From positions 186,001 through 250,000 of the forward strand of contig NZ_JAFIBY010000005.1 in NCBI RefSeq assembly GCF_017832355.1: DNA of 64,000 nucleotides. Direction: 5' to 3'. This document shows positions 51,393-59,395 of this stretch, piece after piece (position 1 is the stretch's first letter; every line of letters starts with the position of its first letter). A program made the position numbers and the translations under genes. The stretch comes from Serratia sp. PL17 (lineage in GTDB: Bacteria > Pseudomonadota > Gammaproteobacteria > Enterobacterales > Enterobacteriaceae). The notes beneath the pieces were generated by a model that was given only the letters and a program-made list of their open reading frames with translations, was not told where the DNA came from and made no database searches.

Positions 51393-51419
51393 AGGGGCGA
51401 ATAAATTCGCCCCTTTCTC
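51393..51419 (+). terminator. terminator of the PTS operon, also facing the cupin genes
   Basis: AGGGGCGAA and TTCGCCCCT form a 9-bp stem with a TAAA loop and a TTTCTCTTT tail, between the convergent EIID and cupin stops. Confidence 0.85.
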
Positions 51420-51421
51420 TT

Positions 51422-52204
51422 TCACGGCTCAAATCGTTGCCATTTTTCTGCTACGTTACCCGGTTTGGAAATGAACTGGAAACGCGCTGGATCGACTTCA
51501 AACTGTAGGTACAAAGGGTCGTCGCTCAGACCGAATTCGTGATATTGGCGTGGCCCGATGGCATGTAGCCTACCGGATTGATAGCGCGGGTTTTGCTGCC
51601 AGATAATATTATTGCCCTGTAATAACGGATACCACGCCAGCCCTTTGTATGCGCGTACCGCATCATATTCAAAGCCATATTCACGATCGCACCAGGCGGC
51701 GAAGGTCAGTGGTTGACCGGGGTCGGCTGAAATTGTGGCGTGCGCCCATCCCGGTGGTACCAGCACTTTCTCGCCAGGGCCGGCATGGACGGCAAAACAG
51801 CGGCCAGGATCATGCTCCGCGCGTTCTTGCATATAAATGATCGCCTTCCCTTGCCAGATCTCATACAGCTCCGGCGGCGACCAGCCGCTGTGGGCGCTGA
51901 TGCGGTGTATATGCCCCTGGCTGCGTACCGGCTCCTGACCCAATTGGCCTTTGGCATAGGTGACAATGCCGAACAACAACATGCGTTTCTTTAATTCAGC
52001 CAAATGCCGCTGTTTGGCGACGTCCATGGCGATGGCATAGACCTGTTCTGGTCCGCTGCAGTCCGGATCACGTAACGAACGGCGGATGTGTTCCAACGTC
52101 CGAATCTCTGGCAATGGCCCAATCACTTCATCCCCGTAGCCAAACCCCATCGGGTTGTCGTTTATGTGTACATCAAGACCAAATCGCAGCATCGACTCAC
52201 TCAT
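51422..52204 (-). CDS. cupin-type glucose-6-phosphate isomerase family protein, 260 aa
   Basis: The second gene of a two-gene operon. It has cupin metal motifs H98-x-H100 in SQGHIH, Glu112 in PPELYEIWQGKA and His155 in VLVPPGWAHATI. The ending FAAWCDREYGFEYDAVRAYKG fits the archaeal-type phosphoglucose isomerase family (PF06560). It is longer than its neighbour because of an N-terminal extension of about 90 residues. Its ATG at 52204 overlaps the stop of the upstream cupin by eight bases (ATGAGTGA), so the two are coupled. The substrate may be glucose-6-phosphate or another hexose phosphate. Confidence 0.82.
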   Translation of the reverse strand: MSESMLRFGLDVHINDNPMGFGYGDEVIGPLPEIRTLEHIRRSLRDPDCSGPEQVYAIAMDVAKQRHLAELKKRMLLFGIVTYAKGQLGQEPVRSQGHIHRISAHSGWSPPELYEIWQGKAIIYMQERAEHDPGRCFAVHAGPGEKVLVPPGWAHATISADPGQPLTFAAWCDREYGFEYDAVRAYKGLAWYPLLQGNNIIWQQNPRYQSGRLHAIGPRQYHEFGLSDDPLYLQFEVDPARFQFISKPGNVAEKWQRFEP

Positions 52205-52760
52205 ATTGCGCCTCCGCTTGCCAACCTTCGGCGTTGGCAAAGACCCGCAGCTTGAAGCCCTGGGGTTGCAACGCATCGTAGTTATGACCGGCAACCGTTG
52301 GCCAGACGGCCAGCGCAGAGAGTACATCATTACCGGTATTGATCAGGCGGTGAGCGGTAAAGGAAGGGATATGGTGAACGCTGCCGGGGAAAACCTGTTC
52401 CAGCACGCAATCACCGTCCCGGTGTTGCAGCAACAACAAGCCCTGACCGCGCAGGCCAAAATAAAATTCAGCCTGTTCAGGGCGCTGATGGAAATGCCCG
52501 CGGGTCATAAAGAATTCGTTACCCACCCGGCCCGGTTGTAGGTGAGTGGTACCAACAAACAGCTCGCCTTCTTGCTGGATGGAGGGCAGCATTTCTACCT
52601 GATAGACGGCAAGCTCCACAGGCATTGCGCCCCATGCGACGGGATCGGCGAAGATCCCCGCCAAACTGCCCAAGGTTGTGGATTTACGCTGAATATCAGG
52701 CGCGGTAAAGCATCCGTTCGCCAGGTTGACCTGTGGTGGAATAATGGACGTCAGTTTCAT
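52197..52760 (-). CDS. cupin-type phosphoglucose isomerase (archaeal-type PGI family), 187 aa
   Basis: The cupin carries the metal motifs of archaeal PGI: His89 and His91 in TRGHFHQRPEQAEFYFG, Glu98, and His137 in PSFTAHRLINTG. The ending ALAVWPTVAGHNYDALQPQG closely follows the AIYPADAGHDYGTIAEKG type ending of Pyrococcus PGI as I remember it. It should interconvert glucose-6-phosphate and fructose-6-phosphate or a related pair. It starts at ATG 52760, 46 bp after an operator identical to that of the PTS operon, so it belongs to the same regulon. Confidence 0.85.
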   Translation of the reverse strand: MKLTSIIPPQVNLANGCFTAPDIQRKSTTLGSLAGIFADPVAWGAMPVELAVYQVEMLPSIQQEGELFVGTTHLQPGRVGNEFFMTRGHFHQRPEQAEFYFGLRGQGLLLLQHRDGDCVLEQVFPGSVHHIPSFTAHRLINTGNDVLSALAVWPTVAGHNYDALQPQGFKLRVFANAEGWQAEAQYE

Positions 52761-52805
52761 ATCTGGTTGCTCCGCCCGAGGAGAACAGACATATCGAGTA
52801 TAAAA

Positions 52806-52824
52806 GGTTAATCGATTAATCACC
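52806..52824. promoter_or_regulatory. LacI-type operator 3 (cupin operon promoter)
   Basis: GGTTAATCGATTAATCACC contains the same 16 bases as the site at 46966-46981. It is the only such element near the cupin pair and lies 46 bp before the first cupin start. Confidence 0.7.
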
Positions 52825-52837
52825 AGAAGGAAGACAT

Positions 52838-52861
52838 AAAAAAAGCGCGACATTGTCGCGC
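52838..52861 (-). terminator. intrinsic terminator of ygiC
   Basis: On the minus strand GCGCGACAATGTCGCGC is a perfect hairpin followed by seven T. It isolates ygiBC from the cupin operon on the same strand. Confidence 0.9.
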
Positions 52862-52883
52862 CTTTTACTCACGAATGTGAGCG

Positions 52884-54044
52884 TTAACCGAGAATAATAT
52901 GCGGGTAGAAACGCGACAGATCCTGGGTGATCATTTCGCGGTCTTCACGCAGACCGATACCGCAGGGTTGATCGTCAACTAGCCAACTGCCGATCAGCGT
53001 ATAGCTGCCTTCGAACTGGGGCAGTGGGTGGAACTGCTGCACGATCATGCCTTCTTCACCGTAAGGGCCGTCAACGCGTGCCACTTCCTGACCGTTTTGC
53101 ACGATCTGGATATTAGCGCCTTCGCGTGAGAACAGTGGCTTGGTCACGTAGTGATCGAGCTGTGGGTGCTCATCTTGTGCAAAGTATGCTGGCAGCAGGT
53201 TTGGGTGATCCGGGAACATTTCCCACAGCATTGGCAACAGTGCCTTGTTGGAGATAATGCTTTTCCACGCCGGCTCCAGCCAGCGCACGCCAGCATCTTC
53301 CAGCTTGGTGGAAAAGATCTCGCGCAGCATGAATTCCCACGGGTAAAGTTTGAACAGGTTACCGATGACCTGGTCTTGCAGGTCGGTAAACTGGCCTTTT
53401 TCACCCAGACCAATGTCTTCCATAAACAGGAATTCGGTCGGGACTCCCGCTTCCAGCGCACAATCTTGCAGGTATTGCACGGTACCGCGGTCTTCCTCGC
53501 TGTCCTGACAACAGGCCAGATGCAGCAGGCCAAAACCGTGGTGTGCTTTCAGATCGGCGAAACGTTCGATCAGTTTTTCCTGCAGGCTGTTGTATTGATC
53601 GGACTCCGGGCTGAGATTGCCGGCGTTGATCTGATCTTCGAGCCACAGCCATTGGAAAAAGGCCGCCTCGTACAGCGAGGTAGGCGTATCGGCGTTGTTT
53701 TCCAGCAGCTTGGGTGGGTTAACACCGTCGTAGGCCAGATCAAGACGCGAATACAGTGAAGGCTGGTTAGTACGCCATGAGCTGCGCACGAAATCCCAGG
53801 TGTGTTTCGGGATGCAGAACTTGGCCATCAGCGCATCGCTGCCGATCACTTTTTCTACGACCTGCAGACACATCTGGTGCAATTCAGCAGTGGCGCTTTC
53901 AATCTCTTCAATCTGCGCCAGCGTAAATTGATAATAGGCATCCTCACACCAGTACGGTTCGCCGTACATGGTGTGGAAGCGGAAGCCGAATTCGGTGGCT
54001 TTTTCGCGCCAGTCCGGACGCTCGGTAATCGCAACGCGTTTCAT
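52884..54044 (-). CDS. ygiC: glutathionylspermidine synthase-like ATP-grasp protein YgiC
   Basis: A 386-aa protein with the length of E. coli YgiC, homologous to the synthetase half of Gsp. ATP-grasp residues are spread over [28 protein letters not shown] and [17 protein letters not shown] regions. The YgiC/YjfC branch lacks the amidase and does not make glutathionylspermidine in the proteins tested; its ligase substrate is unknown. It follows ygiB after three bases on the same strand, so they form a ygiB-ygiC operon as in E. coli. Confidence 0.93.
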   Translation of the reverse strand: MKRVAITERPDWREKATEFGFRFHTMYGEPYWCEDAYYQFTLAQIEEIESATAELHQMCLQVVEKVIGSDALMAKFCIPKHTWDFVRSSWRTNQPSLYSRLDLAYDGVNPPKLLENNADTPTSLYEAAFFQWLWLEDQINAGNLSPESDQYNSLQEKLIERFADLKAHHGFGLLHLACCQDSEEDRGTVQYLQDCALEAGVPTEFLFMEDIGLGEKGQFTDLQDQVIGNLFKLYPWEFMLREIFSTKLEDAGVRWLEPAWKSIISNKALLPMLWEMFPDHPNLLPAYFAQDEHPQLDHYVTKPLFSREGANIQIVQNGQEVARVDGPYGEEGMIVQQFHPLPQFEGSYTLIGSWLVDDQPCGIGLREDREMITQDLSRFYPHIILG

Positions 54045-54047
54045 GTA

Positions 54048-54716
54048 TTAGCCGCCCATACTGCGAGAGCTGGAGTTGGAGGTTGCGCTGCTGCGTTGCA
54101 TGCTGCTTTGCTTGGCTACGGACTCACCAAAGCCACCGCGGGTAACGGTATTTGTCACTGCTGGTTTTGGCGCCATTGCGGTTTTTGGTACCGTCATGGT
54201 GCGGCCGCCGGCGGTGGCTGGGCCGTAACTCTTACCGGTCGCGTCAACGAACTTACCGTTGGCCGGGCTGGCGGCGTTTTTAGATGTGAACAGCGGCTGC
54301 TGAGCAAAGCCGGAACCGCCCATCATACGGCCCATCATGTAACCTGCCATCAGTGGCATCCAGAAGCTGCCGCTGCTCTGTGATTCAGCGGCCATGCCGG
54401 CCTGTGCCGGAGCCGGTGCCTGAGTACACTGAGCTTCACCGAACTCGGCGACGCAGTCTTCACGGGTGGCGTATTTTGGCGCGGTTTTTGCGGCTTCTTT
54501 CAGGGCGTTATTATAGGCGGTGGTGCACTGCTCGCTCATGGAAGGGTTGGTGCGCGAACAGTCGTCGGCATTCTGATACATCGAGACCGTTTCATCGCTT
54601 TTCTCGCAGCCGGCCAGCATAAAGACTGCGCTGATCGCCAAGGCTACGGGCGCAACACGGTAGTTGCGCCAGGATTTGCGGAACGTCTCTTGGTTGATGT
54701 TTTTTGTCCGTTTCAT
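54048..54716 (-). CDS. ygiB: DUF1190 family lipoprotein-like protein YgiB
   Basis: A 222-aa envelope protein (E. coli about 223). The N-terminus is basic, followed by a hydrophobic stretch ending in the lipobox-like MLAGC at residue 37 or so. A Cys-containing periplasmic part ([31 protein letters not shown]) leads to a Met/Gly patch ([17 protein letters not shown]) and a Ser-rich tail. The start at 54716 is preferred over the in-frame ATG five codons upstream. The function is unknown. It lies directly before ygiC. Confidence 0.9.
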   Translation of the reverse strand: MKRTKNINQETFRKSWRNYRVAPVALAISAVFMLAGCEKSDETVSMYQNADDCSRTNPSMSEQCTTAYNNALKEAAKTAPKYATREDCVAEFGEAQCTQAPAPAQAGMAAESQSSGSFWMPLMAGYMMGRMMGGSGFAQQPLFTSKNAASPANGKFVDATGKSYGPATAGGRTMTVPKTAMAPKPAVTNTVTRGGFGESVAKQSSMQRSSATSNSSSRSMGG

Positions 54717-55070
54717 CGTTATTAATCCCATCAGTCGGGCTGTTTTCGCCCTTTCCCAGTAGTGGCCGTAAGAATAGGGGAAAGATGGTTAAAATTAAAG
54801 CTGAAACGCCCATAGAATCCACTCTTTACGCAGCTATACGTTAGGCTGTGCGCCAGTTCGCTTTACTGGCTAAAAAAGCCGCGTAAGAGTTCCATTATGA
54901 AACGTCATGGGTAAAGTGGCGTTCCACTTTGGAACGAAAAAGACGAGAGATCGCAAAGCGGCGGGCAGGCTCTATAGTCAGTCCATAACAACGCGACGGC
55001 ACAAGGCCCGGCGCACCATCACCTGATATCTGAACGTTACCATCGCCAATTTCCCAAAAAGGATCCGGTT
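54717..55070. promoter_or_regulatory. divergent ygiB/gldA regulatory region
   Basis: A 354-bp geneless gap. It has two 15-bp palindrome-like boxes (54889-54903 and 54921-54935, listed separately) and a possible -10 element TATAGT at 54973-54978 about 90 bp before gldA, with a poor -35. No -24/-12 sigma-54 promoter was found. AAGGATCC before the gldA ATG is the ribosome binding site. Confidence 0.5.
54889..54935. promoter_or_regulatory. tandem candidate activator sites upstream of gldA (DhaR?)
   Basis: GTTCCACTTTGGAAC (54921-54935) is a perfect inverted repeat with 6-bp arms. GTTCCATTATGAAAC (54889-54903) repeats it with 3 mismatches. Start-to-start distance is 32 bp, three helical turns, so both face the same side of the helix. 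They lie 38-84 bp upstream of the candidate -10. Assignment to DhaR rests on proximity. Confidence 0.45.
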
Positions 55071-56177
55071 ATGTTGAGAATCATCCAGTCTCCAGGCAAG
55101 TACATCCAGGGTGCCAACGCATTGGCCGCCGTGGGCGAATACGCTAAAGCCCTTGCCGACCATTATTTTGTGATTGCCGACGACTTCGTGATGAAGCTGG
55201 CGGGCGATACCCTGATGGGCAGCTTGCAACACCACGGGGTGAAGCATCACGCCTGCGTGTTCAACGGCGAATGCTGCCATAAGGAAATCGACCGGTTGGG
55301 CCAAGAGTTGAAGGCCCATGGCTGCCGTGGCGTGATCGGTGTTGGTGGGGGTAAAACGCTGGACACCGCCAAGGCCATCGCGCATTACCAGCATTTGCCG
55401 GTGGTGTTGATCCCGACGATTGCGTCTACCGATGCGCCAACCAGCGCGCTGTCAGTGATTTACACTGAACAGGGCGAATTTGCCGAATACCTGATCTACC
55501 CACGCAACCCTGACATGGTAGTGATGGACAGCGCGATTATTGCCAAGGCGCCGGTGCGGCTGCTGGTGGCGGGCATGGGCGATGCACTGTCGACCTATTT
55601 TGAGGCGCAGGCGTGTTTTGATGCGCAGGCCACCAGCATGGCGGGCGGCAAGTCAACGTTGGCGGCGCTCAGCCTGGCACGTTTGTGCTACGAAACGCTG
55701 TTGGCGGAGGGTGTTAAGGCCAAACTGGCGGTTGAGGCCGGTGTGGTAACGGAGGCGGTCGAGCGCATTATTGAAGCCAATACGTATTTGAGTGGCATCG
55801 GTTTTGAAAGCAGTGGTCTGGCTGCCGCGCATGCTATCCACAACGGTTTCACCGTGCTGGAAGAGTGTCATCACCTGTATCACGGCGAAAAAGTCGCATT
55901 TGGTACGTTGTCGCAGTTAGTGCTGCAAAACAGCAGCATGGCGCAGATCGAAACGGTGTTGGACTTCTGCCAGCGCCTGGGCTTGCCAATCACGCTGGCG
56001 CAGATGGGGGTTAGTGGCGATCCGGCAGAGAAAATCATGGCCGTTGCAGAGGCGAGCTGCGCTGCCGGCGAAACTATCCACAATATGCCGTTCAAGGTCA
56101 CGCCGGCCAGCGTGCAGGCAGCAATCTTGACGGCAGATCGCCTGGGCAGCGCCTGGCTGCAACAACACTCACGCTAA
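55071..56177 (+). CDS. gldA: glycerol dehydrogenase GldA
   Basis: An iron/zinc-type NAD-dependent dehydrogenase that oxidises glycerol to dihydroxyacetone. It is 368 aa (E. coli 367). NAD binding is in GVGGGKTLDTAKAIA, and the substrate loop in PTIASTDAPTSALSVIY. Metal ligands come from MGDALSTYFE, AAAHAIHNG and HHLYHGEKVAFG. It lies 52 bp before dhaK, so dihydroxyacetone made here can be phosphorylated directly by DhaKLM. In E. coli gldA is elsewhere on the chromosome. Confidence 0.96.
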   Translation: MLRIIQSPGKYIQGANALAAVGEYAKALADHYFVIADDFVMKLAGDTLMGSLQHHGVKHHACVFNGECCHKEIDRLGQELKAHGCRGVIGVGGGKTLDTAKAIAHYQHLPVVLIPTIASTDAPTSALSVIYTEQGEFAEYLIYPRNPDMVVMDSAIIAKAPVRLLVAGMGDALSTYFEAQACFDAQATSMAGGKSTLAALSLARLCYETLLAEGVKAKLAVEAGVVTEAVERIIEANTYLSGIGFESSGLAAAHAIHNGFTVLEECHHLYHGEKVAFGTLSQLVLQNSSMAQIETVLDFCQRLGLPITLAQMGVSGDPAEKIMAVAEASCAAGETIHNMPFKVTPASVQAAILTADRLGSAWLQQHSR

Positions 56178-56182
56178 TCGCG

Positions 56183-56204
56183 CAGGGGCGCAGCAGGCTG
56201 CGCC
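56183..56204 (+). other. strong RNA hairpin between gldA and dhaK
   Basis: GGGGCGCAG and CTGCGCCCC form a perfect 9-bp stem with a CAGG loop, in the 52-bp gap. No U-run follows, so it may stabilise or partly attenuate the transcript rather than end it. Confidence 0.6.
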
Positions 56205-56229
56205 CCATTGCTCACATGAGGAAATAACC

Positions 56230-57300
56230 GTGAAAAAACTGATCAATAACGTTGAGTCGGTACTGGAAGAGCAACTGCTGGGGTTGGCAGAGGCACATCC
56301 TGAGTTGTTGGTGCATCAGGAGCCGGTGTTTGTCACCCGTGCTGACGCGCCGGTTGCGGGCAAGGTGGCGATCCTGTCCGGTGGTGGCAGTGGCCACGAG
56401 CCGATGCACTGTGGCTTTGTCGGCGAAGGCATGCTCGATGGGGCTTGCCCTGGTGAGATTTTCACGTCACCCACGCCGGACAAAATGTACGAATGTGGTC
56501 AGGCGATTGACGGTGGTGCCGGGGTATTGTTGCTGATTAAAAACTACACCGGCGACGTACTGAACTTTGAAACGGCGACCGAACTGCTGCATGACAGCGG
56601 TACCCAGGTGGCGACGGTGCTGGTCGACGACGATGTCGCGGTTAAAGACAGCCTGTTCACCGCAGGACGGCGCGGGGTGGCGAATACCGTATTGATGGAA
56701 AAATTGCTCGGTGCTGCTGCGGCGCGCGGTGACGATTTGGATAGCATCGTGACATTGGGCCACAGCATCAATAACCACGGACATTCGATCGGCATTGCGC
56801 TGGGTGCCTGTACCGTCCCGGCAGCGGGTAAGCCGTCGTTTGTGCTGGCGGAAAACGAGATGGAATTCGGTGTCGGTATCCATGGCGAACCGGGCATTGC
56901 ACGGCGTCCCTTCACCACACTCAATGCGGCGGTGGACGACATGTTCCATACGCTGATCGAGCACGGCCACTACCAGCGTACGATTCGCGTTTGGGATCGC
57001 CAGCAGGGGGAATGGCGCGATGAAGTGCAGACCAAACAACCGCTGACGCGCGGCGACCGAGTGATTGCATTGGTCAATAACCTGGGCGCGACACCCCTGT
57101 CCGAATTGTATGGCGTTTATCACCGCTTGGCAGAGCGTTGCGCAGAAGCTGGGATGATCGTTGAGCGCAGCCTGGTGGGTTCCTACTGCACGTCTTTGGA
57201 TATGCAAGGGGTCTCTATCACGTTGCTGAAGGTGGATGACGAGTTGTTGTCCTTGTGGGATGCGCCGGTGAAAACGCCTGCGCTGCGTTGGGGTTGCTGA
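56230..57300 (+). CDS. dhaK: dihydroxyacetone kinase subunit DhaK
   Basis: DhaK binds dihydroxyacetone covalently through a histidine and receives phosphate from DhaL-ADP. It is 356 aa. Substrate-binding motifs are SGGGSGHEPMHCGFVGEGM near residues 51-69 and the catalytic-His region FGVGIHGEPGIARR near 215-229. This is the PTS-dependent kinase type, since dhaL and dhaM follow directly. AGGAAA lies before the ATG. Confidence 0.97.
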   Translation: MKKLINNVESVLEEQLLGLAEAHPELLVHQEPVFVTRADAPVAGKVAILSGGGSGHEPMHCGFVGEGMLDGACPGEIFTSPTPDKMYECGQAIDGGAGVLLLIKNYTGDVLNFETATELLHDSGTQVATVLVDDDVAVKDSLFTAGRRGVANTVLMEKLLGAAAARGDDLDSIVTLGHSINNHGHSIGIALGACTVPAAGKPSFVLAENEMEFGVGIHGEPGIARRPFTTLNAAVDDMFHTLIEHGHYQRTIRVWDRQQGEWRDEVQTKQPLTRGDRVIALVNNLGATPLSELYGVYHRLAERCAEAGMIVERSLVGSYCTSLDMQGVSITLLKVDDELLSLWDAPVKTPALRWGC

Positions 57301-57309
57301 GGAGGAATC

Positions 57310-57942
57310 ATGGCGTTAACCAAACAACAGGTGGTCGATTGGCTAATGCGCTGCGGTGAGGTATTTACCCAGCAGCGCGATTTTTTAACCCAGTTAGATA
57401 CCGAAATCGGCGATGCCGACCACGGGCTGAACATGAATCGTGGCTTCAATAAGGTCGTGGAGAAATTGCCTTCGGTCGCGGACAAAGACATTGGTTTTAT
57501 CCTGAAAAACACCGGCATGACGCTGTTGTCCAGTGTCGGTGGTGCCAGTGGCCCACTGTTTGGCACATTCTTTATTCGGGCGGCGCAGGCGGCGAACGCC
57601 AAACAGAGCCTGGATTTGGCTGAGCTGCATCAAATGGTGCAGGAAGGCGTTGATGGCGTGGTGATGCGTGGCAAGGCAGAGCCGGGTGATAAAACCATGT
57701 GTGACGCTTGGTGGGCTGTCGTTGAAAGCCTCGGCCAGTCAGCGCAACAGCAGCTGAGCGTGGCGGAAGCTTTGCAACGTGCCGGCGAACGGGCAGAACA
57801 GGCGGTCGAAAGTACGATCACCATGCAGGCGCGGAAAGGGCGAGCCAGCTATCTGGGTGAGCGCAGTATCGGTCATCAGGATCCGGGGGCGACGTCCGTA
57901 ATGTTGATGATGAAAACGCTGGCAGAGGTCGCGGGTCAATAG
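57310..57942 (+). CDS. dhaL: dihydroxyacetone kinase ADP-binding subunit DhaL
   Basis: DhaL carries a tightly bound ADP that is rephosphorylated by DhaM and used to phosphorylate dihydroxyacetone on DhaK. It is 210 aa. The Mg-ADP site shows in TEIGDADHGLNMNRGF (three Asp) and SSVGGASGPLFGTFF; RSIGHQDPGATSVMLMMK is the C-terminal signature. In E. coli DhaL also switches DhaR activity. It starts 9 bp after dhaK with GAGGAG. Confidence 0.97.
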   Translation: MALTKQQVVDWLMRCGEVFTQQRDFLTQLDTEIGDADHGLNMNRGFNKVVEKLPSVADKDIGFILKNTGMTLLSSVGGASGPLFGTFFIRAAQAANAKQSLDLAELHQMVQEGVDGVVMRGKAEPGDKTMCDAWWAVVESLGQSAQQQLSVAEALQRAGERAEQAVESTITMQARKGRASYLGERSIGHQDPGATSVMLMMKTLAEVAGQ

Positions 57943-57953
57943 CAGGAGGCGAG

Positions 57954-59387
57954 ATGATCAATATCGTTGTAGTTTCACACAGTGCGCAATTGGCGCGCGG
58001 CGTTGAGGAGCTGTCGTTGCAGATGATGCGCGGCGAGGGTTGCAAACTGGTGTTGGCGGCGGGTGTCGATGATGTGGATAACCCGATAGGTACGGATGCG
58101 ATCAAAGTGATGGAAGCGATCGAGTCAGTGGCCGACGGCGTGGGCATTGTGGTGCTGATGGATTTGGGCAGCGCATTGCTGAGCGCTGAAACTGCAATTG
58201 ATCTGTTGGATCCGGCTTTGGCCGCTAAAGTCAGGCTGTGTTCGGCACCGCTGGTTGAAGGCACATTGGCGGCCGTGGTCGCCGCTAATGCCGGTGCGGG
58301 GTTAGAACAGGTACTGGCTGAAGCACAGGGGGCGTTACAGGCCAAACAGGCGCAGTTAGGCGAAGCAGCAGCGCCGGCCACCTCAAAGGTTGAAGTACCG
58401 TTGATCCAGGGAAAACGTGTGAGTTGGACGGTGCAGAACCCGCATGGGCTGCATGCGCGCCCAGCGGCACGGTTGGCGGAAGTACTGGCACCTTTTGATG
58501 CAGAACTGGTGTTGGAAAAGCAAGGCCAGTATGCCAACCCGCGTAGCCTTAACCAACTGGCACTTTTGCAGGTTCGCCACGGCGACACCATCCAACTGAT
58601 TGCAGATGGAGTGCAGGCCGAACAGGCGCTGGCGGCGTTTCGCGCATTGGCAGAGCAGCACTTTGGCGAAACGGTTTCTGAGCAGAGCCTGCCTTCGTTA
58701 CACGGCATTCCGGTGGCGGAAAGCGTAACCAGCGGGCCAGTATGGCAGGCCTACAGTTTCTGGCCGAAGGGTGTGGAACGCCAGATTGGTGCCGACGACG
58801 TACTGAATGAACAACAGCGGTTACGGCAGGCGCTACAGCATACGTTGAGTGATCTGAATCGGTTGGCGGAACGTACCGGCTCATTAATTGGTAAACCGCA
58901 GGCGGCGATTTTTGGTGCGCACAGCATGCTGCTGGACGATCCGGATCTGCAGCAGGCGGCCTACAGCCGTATTGCCCGCCAGCAATGCAGCGCCGAGCAG
59001 GCCTGGCAGCAGGAAATGGACGCAATAGCCGAGGAATACCGTGCGCTGGACGACGAATATATGCGGGCGCGTGAGTTGGATGTTCGCGATATGCTGCGCC
59101 GCACCCTGAGCCATCTGCAGCAGCAGCCATTGCCGCCGATTACACTCACAGCCCCGGCAATTCTGGTGATGGATGAACTGATGCCGTCTGATGTGGTCAT
59201 GCTCGATCGTCGTTTAGTGCTTGGCATCTGCCTGAGTGGTGGCAATGCACTGTCACACAGCGCGATCCTCGCCAAGGCGATGGGTATACCGATGGTGGTG
59301 GGTATGAACGACTGTATGAGTAAAACCCGTAACGGCCAGAAAGCGATGCTGGATGCAGCACGCGGTGTGCTGCAACTCAGCCACTGA
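57954..59387 (+). CDS. dhaM: PTS-type phosphoryl donor subunit DhaM (EIIA-HPr-EI fusion)
   Basis: DhaM passes phosphate from the general PTS to DhaL-ADP. The 477 residues hold three domains. A mannose-type EIIA has His9 in VVSHSAQLARG. An HPr domain (about 155-240) has His167 in NPHGLHARPAARL. A shortened enzyme I-like domain has His435 in GGNALSHSAILAKAMGIP. An Ala/Gln-rich linker (about 125-145) separates the first two. This is the long enterobacterial type (E. coli 472). All three phospho-histidines are kept. It ends the operon and is convergent with dhaR, 8 bp away. Confidence 0.97.
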   Translation: MINIVVVSHSAQLARGVEELSLQMMRGEGCKLVLAAGVDDVDNPIGTDAIKVMEAIESVADGVGIVVLMDLGSALLSAETAIDLLDPALAAKVRLCSAPLVEGTLAAVVAANAGAGLEQVLAEAQGALQAKQAQLGEAAAPATSKVEVPLIQGKRVSWTVQNPHGLHARPAARLAEVLAPFDAELVLEKQGQYANPRSLNQLALLQVRHGDTIQLIADGVQAEQALAAFRALAEQHFGETVSEQSLPSLHGIPVAESVTSGPVWQAYSFWPKGVERQIGADDVLNEQQRLRQALQHTLSDLNRLAERTGSLIGKPQAAIFGAHSMLLDDPDLQQAAYSRIARQQCSAEQAWQQEMDAIAEEYRALDDEYMRARELDVRDMLRRTLSHLQQQPLPPITLTAPAILVMDELMPSDVVMLDRRLVLGICLSGGNALSHSAILAKAMGIPMVVGMNDCMSKTRNGQKAMLDAARGVLQLSH

Positions 59388-59395
59388 GAGGGCGT

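Noticed and set aside
54936-55070. Sigma-54 promoter before gldA
   Set aside because: No GG-N10-GC with TGGCAC/TTGCA character was found, and DhaR lacks the GAFTGA loop.
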